A DNA stretch of 28,038 nt from Nanobdellota archaeon (GCA_021818665.1 JAKATQ010000003.1:1509-29546); one strand, 5' to 3'. Shown: positions 7,515 to 15,371, numbered from the stretch's first letter. Notes: generated by a model from the sequence alone, not told the origin. Made by a program: numbers and translations.

Positions 7515-8016
7515 TCGAATAGGCCTCGAGTTTTCTCCTGTTTATCGTAGAGAATACTCTATCGTGTTTGGCGCCGTTTAAAAGCATTTCCACCGCTTCG
7601 ACCGCTATGCTGAGATTCTGATAAGGCCCTATTATGCTTATGGTCTTGCCGGATATCTTTATGCTGCATGCAGTTTGCATGCTGAGTCGTTTTTTTATAA
7701 GTCCCCTGCTGCCTATCACACGACCTTTTAGTTCGACCTGCCTTTTCTGCGAACCGGCGTAGTCTCCGACGTTTATTATCGCCAAATCGTAGGCTTCGTC
7801 CAGCAAAAGGGCGGACGCCGCGGCATCAAATCCTCTGTTGAAAGCGAGTACGGCGTTCTTTACTAGCAGTACGTTCGTTGCGCTGTGCGACTTTATGTGC
7901 ACCTCGTTCCCGTCCAGACCGACCTCTACGCCGAGGCCGGTTATCTTATCCAGGAGTTTCTTCTGCGCCTTCAACTCGTAAGCTCTTTTACTTGTCATCA
8001 TCACGTTTTCTTCCAT
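7501..8016 (-). CDS. Archaeal Dim2/Pno1-like KH-domain RNA-binding protein
   Basis: A 171-residue protein with two KH-like modules. The second has the R-V-I-G-S-R-G-L loop (99-106), matching the G-x-x-G RNA-binding motif; the first is divergent. The linker A-F-N-R-G-F-D-A-A-A-x-x-L-L-L-D-E-A is characteristic of the archaeal Dim2/Krr1/Pno1 group, involved in 3' maturation of 16S rRNA and reported to interact with aIF2-alpha. The ATG at 8016 lies one base after the elp3 stop codon, and the 3' end overlaps top6B by 14 bases, so it is read within the operon. In many archaea this gene neighbours aIF1A, a Rio-type kinase and top6; here Elp3 takes the upstream place. Internal Met codons 6 and 7 are alternative starts. 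Confidence 0.88.
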   Translation of the reverse strand: MEENVMMTSKRAYELKAQKKLLDKITGLGVEVGLDGNEVHIKSHSATNVLLVKNAVLAFNRGFDAAASALLLDEAYDLAIINVGDYAGSQKRQVELKGRVIGSRGLIKKRLSMQTACSIKISGKTISIIGPYQNLSIAVEAVEMLLNGAKHDRVFSTINRRKLEAYSNGNS

Positions 8017-8017
8017 T

Positions 8018-9589
8018 TTATACCGCTTTGCACATATAGGCGCCTTCCAGGGAATATCCGTTTTTACGGTAGTATTCCCTCACACCTACGCCGGATATTA
8101 TCTTTACGCGTCTTAGTGAATATTCCTGTCTAGCGATTCTTTCGGCCTCTCTGAGGAGGTACGCCCCTACGCCTTTGTGCTGGAAACTCGTGGCGTCTAC
8201 GGACGAGAGGTTCTTTTGCTCGCCGTACACGTGCAGTTCCCTCACCAGGGCCTCCCGCCCTCCGTCCGGTATCCTCAAGCGCAGGAAGCCTATTAGAGCG
8301 TCGTTGGCGGCGTCTTCTATGCTCAGAAAGACCTCGTCGCCGTGCGCAGCCCGATAAGTCTCCCTCTTAAGTTCTTCTCTAACGTCCTTAGACATGAACA
8401 CGTGGCCGACCTCCCTGCCTCGTATATCACGGGGTTTTTTGCCGAGCGACCTTATCTTTTCGTGTACCAGTTGCCTGAGATTGGTGACTTTTATGCCACC
8501 CTCTATCAAGTTTGACGGTATGTCGCGTTCCACTCTCATTATCCTAATCCATGCGGGCGCGTTTATTTCCGCCCATGCCACGAGGTCTATAACGTCCTCC
8601 AGCGAGTAGGTCTTGTGTTTGCCGTCGATCCAGAGTTTGTAAAGACCGGTGCCTTTTATCACAAGTGTCGGATATATCTTTATCGCATCTGGCTTGAATG
8701 ACTCATCCGTATATACTCTTGATATCGTTTCGCGGTCCTTGTCGATATCAGACGATGGCAGATTCAGCATTATGTGATAATCCACCTTGTATGCGCTGTC
8801 CTTCAAGCGCGCTGTCGTATCTTTTACATCCGTTATCGTGTGACCACGATTGTTCCTTCGAAGCACGTCGTCGAAGACTGATTGCACCCCCATCTCTACT
8901 CTTGTGACTCCATAATCCAGAAGCTGTCTTATGTCCTGTTCCCCGCATCTTTCCGGTTTTGTTTCTATGGCGAGAGCGACGAGCCTCGTAGCCGCCTTCT
9001 CATTCCTAATTTTTTCATACTCCAATTCAGATTCTCCCGACAGACTGTTCGGAAAGTCGTTGATCGCTTTGTACAACAGAGTGATGAACCGGCGGCGATA
9101 ATCTTTTGGAAGCGTAGTGAAAGTGCCCCCTATTATTATGGCTTCCACCTTTTGCGGCGAGTAGCCCATAAAAATATACTGATTCAGCCTAGAATTTATC
9201 TGCGTGTACGGGTCGTAGGCGTTCAGCGCGGCGCGTCTCGCAGCCGGTTCGAAGCCAGTATAGCTCTGCGGCGTGTTCGTCTTCGTGCCGCCCGGGCAGA
9301 AAATGCACACTCCGTGGGGGCAGTCATATGGTTTTGTCATCAACGCTGCTACAGTCACGCCGGACATTATCCTTACGGGTTTTGACCTCATTATCGCCGA
9401 GAACTTTTTACGTTCCGCGATAGTCATCATAGCAGATATCTCGCCGTTCTTTGGTATCCTGTCTATGCCGAGCCTCTCGCACACACGGCGTTTTTCTGCC
9501 AGCATCATCTTTTTATCGCTGACTCTGCCAGCTTCCAATAGTCCAATAAACTCCTCGACAAAGGAGGCTAAACCCTCTTCTTTTGGCAT
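8018..9589 (-). CDS. elp3: Elp3-type radical SAM tRNA uridine-34 carboxymethylation enzyme
   Basis: An archaeal Elp3 homologue, 523 aa. The radical SAM cluster motif is D-C-P-H-G-V-C-I-F-C-P-G-G with C90, C95 and C98 binding the 4Fe-4S cluster. This is followed by G-G-T-F (about 154-157) and the L-A-I-E-T-K-P-E-R strand. The C-terminal third is a GNAT acetyl-CoA-binding domain (H-V-x-G-x-x-L-L-R-E-A-E region; H-K-G-V-G-A-Y-L-L near 485) ending with the usual Y-Y-R-K-N-G-Y. The family uses SAM and acetyl-CoA to add the cm5 side chain to wobble uridine; archaeal Elp3 acts without the other Elongator subunits. It is the first gene of the operon, with a TATA element about 28 bases upstream (9613-9622) shared with the divergent gene. 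Confidence 0.95.
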   Translation of the reverse strand: MPKEEGLASFVEEFIGLLEAGRVSDKKMMLAEKRRVCERLGIDRIPKNGEISAMMTIAERKKFSAIMRSKPVRIMSGVTVAALMTKPYDCPHGVCIFCPGGTKTNTPQSYTGFEPAARRAALNAYDPYTQINSRLNQYIFMGYSPQKVEAIIIGGTFTTLPKDYRRRFITLLYKAINDFPNSLSGESELEYEKIRNEKAATRLVALAIETKPERCGEQDIRQLLDYGVTRVEMGVQSVFDDVLRRNNRGHTITDVKDTTARLKDSAYKVDYHIMLNLPSSDIDKDRETISRVYTDESFKPDAIKIYPTLVIKGTGLYKLWIDGKHKTYSLEDVIDLVAWAEINAPAWIRIMRVERDIPSNLIEGGIKVTNLRQLVHEKIRSLGKKPRDIRGREVGHVFMSKDVREELKRETYRAAHGDEVFLSIEDAANDALIGFLRLRIPDGGREALVRELHVYGEQKNLSSVDATSFQHKGVGAYLLREAERIARQEYSLRRVKIISGVGVREYYRKNGYSLEGAYMCKAV

Positions 9590-9612
9590 ATCTTAATTAG
9601 ATTTGTAGCACG

Positions 9613-9622
9613 TTATTAAATA
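9613..9622. promoter_or_regulatory. Shared TATA element between elp3 and the LamG-protein gene
   Basis: TTATTAAATA lies in a near-palindromic context (CGTTATTAAATACG) and is the only strong TATA-like tract between two divergent genes. Its centre is about 28 bases from the elp3 ATG at 9589 (minus) and about 27 bases from the ATG at 9644 (plus). Both transcripts would start very near their initiation codons, i.e. be leaderless. Inferred from spacing; not measured. Confidence 0.5.
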
Positions 9623-9643
9623 CGTATAGAGACATAAAATTTT

Positions 9644-11560
9644 ATGGATTCGAAAGGCCAGTTTATCACGGTTTTCTTCACGATTTTCGTCATAATAGCA
9701 GTTTTATCGGTCACTACGGTAGAATACAATAATCTGGTGGCCAGCGCCAGCACGAGTGCCGGTCTAGAATCTTACGCGTCCCAGAACGCCGTGATTTACG
9801 TTTTGTCCAGCCAGTACTATGCGTTCGAGAGCTTGAATCCCTCCGCCCAGACGGTATCGCTTTTGTCTACGCTGTTATCCGCGGTATCCTCATCCTACAT
9901 AAAGAACTATGACATAAACCTTACGAATGGCTTAACAATCTCGCAGGGCGGGGAGTCTATATCTCCGATAACGACGATCAACGTTATGATACAAAACACG
10001 CAGAGCATCTCGACTGTTTCCCCTTTTCAGGAAAAACTAGTGATAAACTCTAACAAGTACGGCGCGTACGAGGCGCCTAATCTTGCAAACGTACAGTTTA
10101 CCTATCTCAACGGCACTATAATACCATCTTGGCTGGAAGGCGGCGACATAGCTGCGTTCAATGGCAACGCGTATGTTAACGCGAGTACGTCGGCTACGCT
10201 CAAACCGGCTTCAGCTGTTACATGGTCGGCTTGGCTGTATCCATACTCCTTCCCGGCTTATGATAAAGAGATGATGTTTCTCAGTGACGCCTGGCTCAAC
10301 GAGACTAAGGGTGTTTTAGCGAATTTCTATGGGAAAGACATCTGCTCTACGCTGAGATTCGGTCCGGCTCCTCAGGCTAGCCTCTGTGTAAACTCCACCT
10401 TTTTCGGTGTGACGGCGAAAAAATGGTTTTTCTATACCGCTACGTATTCAGCGTCTTCTGGTATTCTTACACTATATATAAACGGCAACGTGGCCGGCAC
10501 ATACTCTGAAACGCCCGGGACTCCCATAGATTATCCTGCAACATCCAGTTTCCTTATAGGTTACCTGAACAGCTACTTCAACGGTTCTATAGCCAACGTA
10601 CAAGTTTACAACAAAAGTCTCTCTTCTGTGCAAGTCGCGCAGCTTTATGCACAGGGCATGGGCTCCTCTCCGGTTAGGCCTGCATATACGGAAGGATGGT
10701 GGCCACTGGCAGGAAACACGAATGACTTTAGTGGAAAAGGAAACAACGGTGCGTCTGTGAATGTTGTGTTCGATGGGAACGGCGCGGGAAGCAACGCCAC
10801 GGTATACTGGCTGAGACTCGGTTCGATAGGGGCCGGTAGCACTACGGATATAAACATGAAATTTTATCCAGAACGGTACGTTGCCATGAATCCCGAAAAT
10901 ACGGGCGAAGCTCCTCAGCTTTCCAAAGTCTATGGCCAATACGATGACGGTGCAGACGTTTTCGATTTCTACTCGAACTTCACCGGCAATTCGCTTCCGT
11001 CTACTTTCAACAATGGCGGCATAACGTACGCCGTTAATAATGGCATAACTACATCGCCAAGCGGAGGGTGCTACGATCAGCTGGTCTATTCATCGCAGAA
11101 GTTCGATGAGAACACTACTGTGGACTTTTACGGCTCGTTCAGCGGCGCGCTTCCTGCTGGCGGATTACTCGCTACCTGCGAGGATGAAGGGACTGGATAC
11201 ATGAATGACAGCTCTTCCTCCTCTACTCCCGGTGCGCTATTCGGCACTGGAGCGAATTTTTACGGTCTTTTCACTTCGAAGGGGGGCAGCGGCATAGCGC
11301 TGGCTTATTACTCAGGGGTCAAAAACCTCTATTCGATAGCTGCTACTAACGGCAACATACTTGGATATGTAAACTACAAGAACATCGGAAACACGACGCT
11401 CTCGACCAGTTATTTCCCACTGCCCATCGGCTTTTTACAGCAGAAATCGGGCTCCCTTGGAGGAGGATCAAGCGACGTGAACGATTTCGCTTACTGGATA
11501 CGGATACGCGCCTATCCACCGAATGGAGTTATGCCAGTATGCGTTTCTGGGTGCCGCTAA
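9644..11560 (+). CDS. Large secreted/membrane-anchored LamG (ConA-like) surface protein
   Basis: A 638-residue exported protein. The N-terminus K-G-Q-F followed by one hydrophobic helix (about 7-27) is a signal anchor of the kind seen in archaeal pilin-related proteins, but it lacks the E+5 of true type IV pilins. About 40-160 is a Ser/Thr-rich helical/beta stalk. A LamG/concanavalin-like domain runs from about 164 to 340 (A-V-T-W-S-A-W-L-Y-P strand; closing motif S-I-A-N-V-Q-V-Y-N-K-S-L-S). A second LamG-like start, W-W-P-L-A-G-N-T-N-D-F-S-G-K-G-N-N-G, follows at 352-369. The C-terminal half (Y-D-D-G-A-D-V-F-D-F-Y at about 433-443) resembles the DUF2341/LamG-associated domain of archaeal surface proteins. 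About twelve N-x-S/T sequons point to glycosylation. A glycosyltransferase gene starts 18 bases downstream. Ligand unknown. Confidence 0.75.
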   Translation: MDSKGQFITVFFTIFVIIAVLSVTTVEYNNLVASASTSAGLESYASQNAVIYVLSSQYYAFESLNPSAQTVSLLSTLLSAVSSSYIKNYDINLTNGLTISQGGESISPITTINVMIQNTQSISTVSPFQEKLVINSNKYGAYEAPNLANVQFTYLNGTIIPSWLEGGDIAAFNGNAYVNASTSATLKPASAVTWSAWLYPYSFPAYDKEMMFLSDAWLNETKGVLANFYGKDICSTLRFGPAPQASLCVNSTFFGVTAKKWFFYTATYSASSGILTLYINGNVAGTYSETPGTPIDYPATSSFLIGYLNSYFNGSIANVQVYNKSLSSVQVAQLYAQGMGSSPVRPAYTEGWWPLAGNTNDFSGKGNNGASVNVVFDGNGAGSNATVYWLRLGSIGAGSTTDINMKFYPERYVAMNPENTGEAPQLSKVYGQYDDGADVFDFYSNFTGNSLPSTFNNGGITYAVNNGITTSPSGGCYDQLVYSSQKFDENTTVDFYGSFSGALPAGGLLATCEDEGTGYMNDSSSSSTPGALFGTGANFYGLFTSKGGSGIALAYYSGVKNLYSIAATNGNILGYVNYKNIGNTTLSTSYFPLPIGFLQQKSGSLGGGSSDVNDFAYWIRIRAYPPNGVMPVCVSGCR

Positions 11561-11578
11561 ACGCTTAAATCGGAAAAA

Positions 11579-12310
11579 ATGAGGTTATTTGTAATGTACA
11601 GAGAAAACCCGTTTTTCAGTATAATAATCCCTACCATGTCCGAAATACGCGCAATCCGCGGCACACTAGACAGCATCGCCAGGCAGTCTTTTAGGGACTA
11701 TGAGGTCATCGTATGCGACTACAAGTCTACGGATGGCACTATACAGATAGCCAGAGAATACGATGTAGACATAATAGACATCAACAAACCAGGGGCATCT
11801 GTAGCTAGGAATCGTGGTGCCTTAGATGCCGAAGGCGATTATCTCGTATTCTTAGACGCAGACACAAGCATGGCTCCGGACTGCCTGAAGTTCTTCAAAA
11901 TCGCCGCAGATTCGGGGGCCTTGGGAGGGTTTCCGCTAGTTTACTGGGACACAAAGGACAGGCTGACTGACTTTTTCAGGAGATACATTATAAATCCGCT
12001 TTACTACGTAAACTCGCTGGCTGGTGGAAATGCGTGGCCTTCGTGCTGCTGTTTCTACGAGACCGATGCGTTCGTGAAGTCCGGTGGCTTCAGCGAAAAC
12101 ACTCCCATATACAGCAGCATAGACCTTAACGCAAAACTCAAGAATTTTGGGAAGCTGAAGTTCGTGCCGAATGCTAAATGCTTCACATCCGACAGGCGGG
12201 TGCGGGATTGGGGCCTAGGTTCATACTGTATTACTTCGGCTTATGTGCTTTTAATGAAGCTAATAAAAGACAAAGAGCCGCCGCTGGATTTTTACGAGGC
12301 TATAAGGTAA
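11579..12310 (+). CDS. Family 2 glycosyltransferase
   Basis: A 243-residue GT-A fold glycosyltransferase. Seen: F-S-I-I-I-P-T (13-19), the nucleotide-binding V-C-D-Y-K-S-T-D-G-T (45-54), and the metal-binding D-A-D at 93-95 in Y-L-V-F-L-D-A-D-T. The acceptor region ends with I-D-L-N-A-K-L near 181-187. No transmembrane segment is present except perhaps an amphipathic C-terminal helix, so it is a cytoplasmic or peripheral enzyme. An unusual C-C-C run lies at 156-158. An alternative start is Met6. It lies 18 bases after the LamG surface protein and probably shares its transcript, suggesting a role in decorating that protein or another surface glycan. Donor and acceptor are not determinable. Confidence 0.88.
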   Translation: MRLFVMYRENPFFSIIIPTMSEIRAIRGTLDSIARQSFRDYEVIVCDYKSTDGTIQIAREYDVDIIDINKPGASVARNRGALDAEGDYLVFLDADTSMAPDCLKFFKIAADSGALGGFPLVYWDTKDRLTDFFRRYIINPLYYVNSLAGGNAWPSCCCFYETDAFVKSGGFSENTPIYSSIDLNAKLKNFGKLKFVPNAKCFTSDRRVRDWGLGSYCITSAYVLLMKLIKDKEPPLDFYEAIR

Positions 12311-12321
12311 GGCGACAGTGG

Positions 12322-13434
12322 TTATTCGAGGAGAAAATCAGCGGTCTTCTCTTTGTTGAACGGGACCAAGTCTTCATAGCTTTGGCCAGTGCCGAGGAAG
12401 ATTATCGGTTTCTTGGTTATGTATGATATAGACAATACAGCCCCGCCTTTCTTGTCCACGTCGGCCTTTGAGAGTATTGTGGCGTCTATACCAACCTCTT
12501 TGTCGAATATCTTGGCCTGATTGACGACGTCGTTCCCCGTCAGGGCATCGCCGACGAATATCGTGAAGTCCGGTTTGCTCACCCGCTTGACCTTTTTCAG
12601 TTCGTCCAGTAGGTTTTTGTTTATGTCGCTCCTTCCTGCGGTGTCTATAAGGACGACGTCCGCACCGGAGGTCCTTGCGTGCTTTATGGCATCGAATGCC
12701 ACGGCAGCCGGGTCCGCGCCATAATTGTGCTTTATTATCTCGACGCCGAGCTTCTTCGTGTGGGTCTCCAACTGCTCTATGGAGGCTGCCCTGAAAGTGT
12801 CGCTGGCGGATACCACCGGTTTTAGGCCGTTCTTTATGAGGAACTTGGCGAATTTTGCCAGCGTCGTAGTCTTGCCGACGCCGTTCACTCCTATGAAGAG
12901 GATAATGTACGGTTTTTTAGCCTTTATCACGGCTAGAAAATCGTCCACGGGGTAGTCCATGAGTATGTCTTTTATGCTGTCTTTTACCGCCGCTTCTACG
13001 TCTCTTCTAGTGGAAAGCAGAGAGACGTCCTTACCTTTGAGCTTTTCTTTGAGGTCACTGCGTATCGCCTCTACCACCGACAGCGCTACATTGTTCTCGA
13101 GCAGGGACTCCCTTATCTCGCCGTATATGTTTTGTATGTCGACGTCGTTTATCTGGTGCGCGAATAACTTCTTTTTCCCTTGCGGCTCTTTTTTTGGTTC
13201 TTCTTCCTGCACGCGCCGCGGCGCAGCTGGCTCTTCCTCGGAACGTTCCTCTTTCGGTGCGACCTTAAGAGTTGCGGGTTTGTCGTGCGTCTTCTCTTGC
13301 TCTTTTGTCTCCTGTGCTGGTAGCGCCGTTTCATCGTGGGCGGCTTCACGCTCCTCGATTTTTTCCTCCTTTACAAGCTTCTTCTGTATGGAGTTTATAG
13401 AATCCTTTATTTTTTTCTTTATGAAATCGAACAT
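12322..13434 (-). CDS. ftsY: Signal recognition particle receptor FtsY
   Basis: The SRP receptor GTPase, 370 aa. The N-terminus has a short amphipathic, Lys-rich helix followed by a Glu/Lys/Pro-rich low-complexity A-region (about 22-90) suited to membrane association. The N domain spans about 95-170. The G domain has Walker A G-V-N-G-V-G-K-T-T (182-190), the SRP-GTPase motif D-T-F-R-A-A-S (212-218), D-T-A-G-R (264-268) and S-K-A-D (322-325, the guanine-specificity motif, Ser in place of Thr). FtsY docks SRP-ribosome complexes at the membrane. It is the last gene of the rnp4 - ribosomal protein - pfdA operon, 3 bases after pfdA. In this window it lies convergent to the glycosyltransferase gene with only 11 bases between them. 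Confidence 0.96.
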   Translation of the reverse strand: MFDFIKKKIKDSINSIQKKLVKEEKIEEREAAHDETALPAQETKEQEKTHDKPATLKVAPKEERSEEEPAAPRRVQEEEPKKEPQGKKKLFAHQINDVDIQNIYGEIRESLLENNVALSVVEAIRSDLKEKLKGKDVSLLSTRRDVEAAVKDSIKDILMDYPVDDFLAVIKAKKPYIILFIGVNGVGKTTTLAKFAKFLIKNGLKPVVSASDTFRAASIEQLETHTKKLGVEIIKHNYGADPAAVAFDAIKHARTSGADVVLIDTAGRSDINKNLLDELKKVKRVSKPDFTIFVGDALTGNDVVNQAKIFDKEVGIDATILSKADVDKKGGAVLSISYITKKPIIFLGTGQSYEDLVPFNKEKTADFLLE

Positions 13435-13437
13435 AGC

Positions 13438-13863
13438 CTATTTGATACCGGCCTTGTATTCTTCGTACATCCTGTTCGTCTCTTGCTCCAGCACGGATCC
13501 TCTCTCCTGTAGTTTCTGTATGACTTGCCCTATCTGTTCTATATTTTTTTGTATCTCGGACAGGTCGCGCTCGAGTCTGTGTCTTAGAGAATCCATCGAC
13601 ATGCTCCTAAACACGTTGCTGCCTATGTTTACCAATGCGGATGCCGTATCGGATATTGTGCCTCTGAAGTAAACGTCCTGGCTATAGGGCAACAGGACAT
13701 CATTCTTTGAGCCATTCATGCCATCCAGGCCCAAGAGAGACTTGCTGAGCGATTCTTCCATCAGCTGGAGGGAATTCAGCGCGGTTATGTAGCCTTCTAG
13801 CTCCCTGCGTATGTATTCTATTTCCATGACTCTTTTACTGAGCTCTTCTTCGTTGGATTTCAT
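13438..13863 (-). CDS. pfdA: Prefoldin alpha subunit
   Basis: A 141-residue protein made of two long heptad-rich helices, about 1-50 and 95-140, flanking a central beta-hairpin region (about 58-90: L-L-P-Y-S-Q-D-V-Y-F-R-G-T-I). This is the alpha-prefoldin layout. Prefoldin is the hexameric jellyfish-like chaperone that captures nascent chains and passes them to the thermosome. The gene starts one base after the eL31 stop and is followed by ftsY after 3 bases, the order typical of archaeal genomes (pfdA directly before ftsY). No beta subunit gene is in the window. Confidence 0.9.
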   Translation of the reverse strand: MKSNEEELSKRVMEIEYIRRELEGYITALNSLQLMEESLSKSLLGLDGMNGSKNDVLLPYSQDVYFRGTISDTASALVNIGSNVFRSMSMDSLRHRLERDLSEIQKNIEQIGQVIQKLQERGSVLEQETNRMYEEYKAGIK

Positions 13864-13864
13864 G

Positions 13865-14140
13865 CTATTTCTTTTCTTGTGCGGCTTCGCCTATGTTCTT
13901 TATGGTCACGATACCTGTTTCGTCCTTAGAGCACATCAGTCTTATTTTTACCGGCGGGTTCTTTATCCCATTCCTAAAAATCACGTCGTTCACAGCTACG
14001 TCGATCCGTGTATCCTCCGCTTTCATGTGTCTCTTTACGAATCTAGCTACGAATTTTGATGCGGCTGCTGCCCTCCTGTAAGGCGGCACTGCCTCTATCC
14101 CGCGCCTTAGATTTATAGTCATTATCCTCTGCTCTGCCAT
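13865..14140 (-). CDS. rpl31e: Ribosomal protein eL31
   Basis: Large-subunit protein eL31, 91 aa, near the polypeptide exit. Recognised from T-I-N-L-R-R near the start, P-P-Y-R-R-A-A-A-A-S-K-F-V, and the basic beta-rich body with I-R-N/I-F-R-N-G-I-K-N-P-P-V-K-I-R-L. The C-terminus is Gln/Glu/Lys-rich. It follows the eL39 stop by 3 bases and is followed by pfdA after 1 base. In many archaea aIF6 and L20a/LX lie between eL31 and pfdA; both are absent here. Confidence 0.92.
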   Translation of the reverse strand: MAEQRIMTINLRRGIEAVPPYRRAAAASKFVARFVKRHMKAEDTRIDVAVNDVIFRNGIKNPPVKIRLMCSKDETGIVTIKNIGEAAQEKK

Positions 14141-14143
14141 GAT

Positions 14144-14290
14144 TCATCTGCCCACGTTCTGGTTAAGCCTGGACCTGTCTATCCGTCTCGTACCGTACTT
14201 TCTAAGCTGTGCGAACACGGGAGGCCTCCTGACCTTTCTGGCGTGCTTTATCAGCAAGCTCTTTTTATTGGCTGATTTGTGTTTGCTCAT
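14144..14290 (-). CDS. rpl39e: Ribosomal protein eL39 (48 aa)
   Basis: A small ORF reading M-S-K-H-K-S-A-N-K-K-S-L-L-I-K, then a very basic body rich in Arg and Lys and ending R-L-N-Q-N-V-G-R. Length (48 residues), basic composition, the K-K-x-x-L-x-K-x-x-R pattern and its location between PDCD5 and eL31 match eL39, which lines the ribosomal exit tunnel. The usual W-R-R near the C-terminus is not conserved, so it is a divergent copy. Its ATG overlaps the PDCD5 stop (ATGA, 14287-14290). Confidence 0.8.
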   Translation of the reverse strand: MSKHKSANKKSLLIKHARKVRRPPVFAQLRKYGTRRIDRSRLNQNVGR

Positions 14291-14589
14291 AATTTCCTAT
14301 CGAATTTTATCCGATTCTCGTTGCTCGGCTGCGACTCCGAGATTGCGTGCAGCAGTTCTTTCAGTTTTTTGTCGTCTATGGGCTCTCTTAATTTGTTCGC
14401 GAGCGCCGATTGGACTATAAGGTTCTCTACGCTCTCCGCCAGGTCCGGATGCGCATAGCGTATGTTGCCAAGCCGTTCTCTGGCCTCTTTCGTCAGGTAC
14501 TTTGCCAACATGTCCCGTTTCAGCTGCTCTAGTCGTTTGAGTTGCTCCATCTCTTCCGCGTTCCTCGGATTCTGTAACTGCATATTCAT
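14287..14589 (-). CDS. PDCD5-family DNA-binding protein
   Basis: A 100-residue helical protein of the archaeal PDCD5/TFAR19 family. It shows the Gln/Glu/Met-rich N-terminal helix, the conserved I-L/M-L-A-K-Y-L-T-K-E-A-R-E-R-L segment (27-40) and the R-Y-A-H-P-D-L-A-E-x-V-E-N-L-I motif (44-58), ending in a three-helix bundle. Archaeal members bind DNA weakly and are encoded with eS19; their role is unsettled. The gene overlaps eS19 upstream and eL39 downstream by four bases each (ATGA junctions), so it is translationally coupled. Confidence 0.9.
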   Translation of the reverse strand: MNMQLQNPRNAEEMEQLKRLEQLKRDMLAKYLTKEARERLGNIRYAHPDLAESVENLIVQSALANKLREPIDDKKLKELLHAISESQPSNENRIKFDRKL

Positions 14590-15017
14590 TTTGTCACCAG
14601 CGATTTCGCAACCTTGTCGGCCAGCGATATCCCCTTCGGAGAGACGATGCGTCCGGGCCTGTTCTTTATCTTCACTTTCTTTACGAGTTCACTCTGCTCT
14701 AGTTGCTGTATTATCTTGCGCGTTATGGCTCCACCCGCCGGCCTGAAGTGTTTTCCACTGTACCTGTTCTTCTCCTTGTCTCCATAAATCTTCCTCAGCC
14801 TGCCTACGCCGACGGGTTTCCTGTCGAAATACATCCTCCTAAGGATGCTTGCAGATCGCATATACCACCAGTCCGGTTGGGAAGGCACTCGGTCCTTCGC
14901 GGCGCCGGTCTTCACGAAGTGCGACCACGTTGGGGGTGATACGGTCTTGATTTTCTTGAGCTCCTCTGCCATAGCCCTTACGAGCGCGATCTGATCAACG
15001 TCTGCTGCCCTTATCAT
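14586..15017 (-). CDS. rps19e: Ribosomal protein eS19
   Basis: Small-subunit protein eS19, 143 aa, needed for 30S head maturation. Family marks include P-P-T-W-S-H-F-V-K-T-G (28-38), D-W-W-Y-M-R-S-A-S-I-L-R-R-M-Y (49-63), G-V-G-R-L-R-K-I-Y-G and the H-F-R-P-A-G-G-A-I-T-R-K-I-I-Q-Q-L-E segment near 90-107. The start at 15017 lies inside the 3' end of rnp4 (23-base overlap), and the stop overlaps the PDCD5 start by four bases. It is in the usual archaeal cluster. Confidence 0.96.
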   Translation of the reverse strand: MIRAADVDQIALVRAMAEELKKIKTVSPPTWSHFVKTGAAKDRVPSQPDWWYMRSASILRRMYFDRKPVGVGRLRKIYGDKEKNRYSGKHFRPAGGAITRKIIQQLEQSELVKKVKIKNRPGRIVSPKGISLADKVAKSLVTK

Positions 15018-15306
15018 ATCCTAATTTCCTCACAGTACCGCAATTTAAACACTTGTATATTATAAGACCCTTTCGGACCCTTACTATAGTGCTTTTTCCG
15101 GGTATAAGTATCTTATAACAGCGTTTACATATTAAAACTTTTTCGTTCTTGTCCAAGTTTATCTTTTTCGAGACGTAGATTCGGTAGGCTATATACGCGT
15201 AGCGATCTGACAGTTTCTTATCCGAATCATAAAGCGACCTTGACATTGTCACGAGCCTGTCAAAGTCTCTCTTGAATGACCTTTTGTCTTTGAGTCTTAT
15301 AGCCAT
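14995..15306 (-). CDS. rnp4: RNase P protein component 4 (Rpp21)
   Basis: A 103-residue protein with an N-terminal helical, Lys/Arg-rich part and a C-terminal zinc ribbon: C60-x2-C63 and C86-x2-C89, with L-I-P-G and V-R-V-R between the cysteine pairs and C-L-N-C-G-T-V-R-K at the end, as in archaeal Rpp21. It is the RNase P subunit that works with Rpp29 in pre-tRNA 5' maturation. An earlier in-frame ATG is at 15318, but 15306 is chosen because a TATA-like element at 15331-15343 lies about 31 bases upstream and the family usually starts near this point. First gene of the seven-gene minus-strand operon. Confidence 0.87.
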   Translation of the reverse strand: MAIRLKDKRSFKRDFDRLVTMSRSLYDSDKKLSDRYAYIAYRIYVSKKINLDKNEKVLICKRCYKILIPGKSTIVRVRKGLIIYKCLNCGTVRKLGYDKGSRR

Positions 15307-15361
15307 ACTGTCTATCAAAAGGACATATTGTAATATTTATAGATTTGTGGATTACAGAAAG

Positions 15362-15371
15362 CTTTATAAAT
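15362..15371 (+). promoter_or_regulatory. TATA element for the acidic mini-protein gene
   Basis: CTTTATAAAT is a good archaeal TATA match. It predicts transcription starting near 15390, about 50 bases before the ATG at 15445, so this mRNA should have a leader, unlike most genes in the window. Its right half is part of the palindrome at 15366-15380. Confidence 0.6.

Noticed and set aside
9644..9730. True type IV pilin signal on the LamG protein
   Set aside because: K-G-Q-F precedes a hydrophobic helix but there is no Glu at +5; called a signal anchor instead.
12959..13672. Long plus-strand reading frame opposite ftsY and pfdA
   Set aside because: Ser/Phe-rich composition typical of the reverse of Glu/Lys-rich helices; both minus-strand genes are certain.
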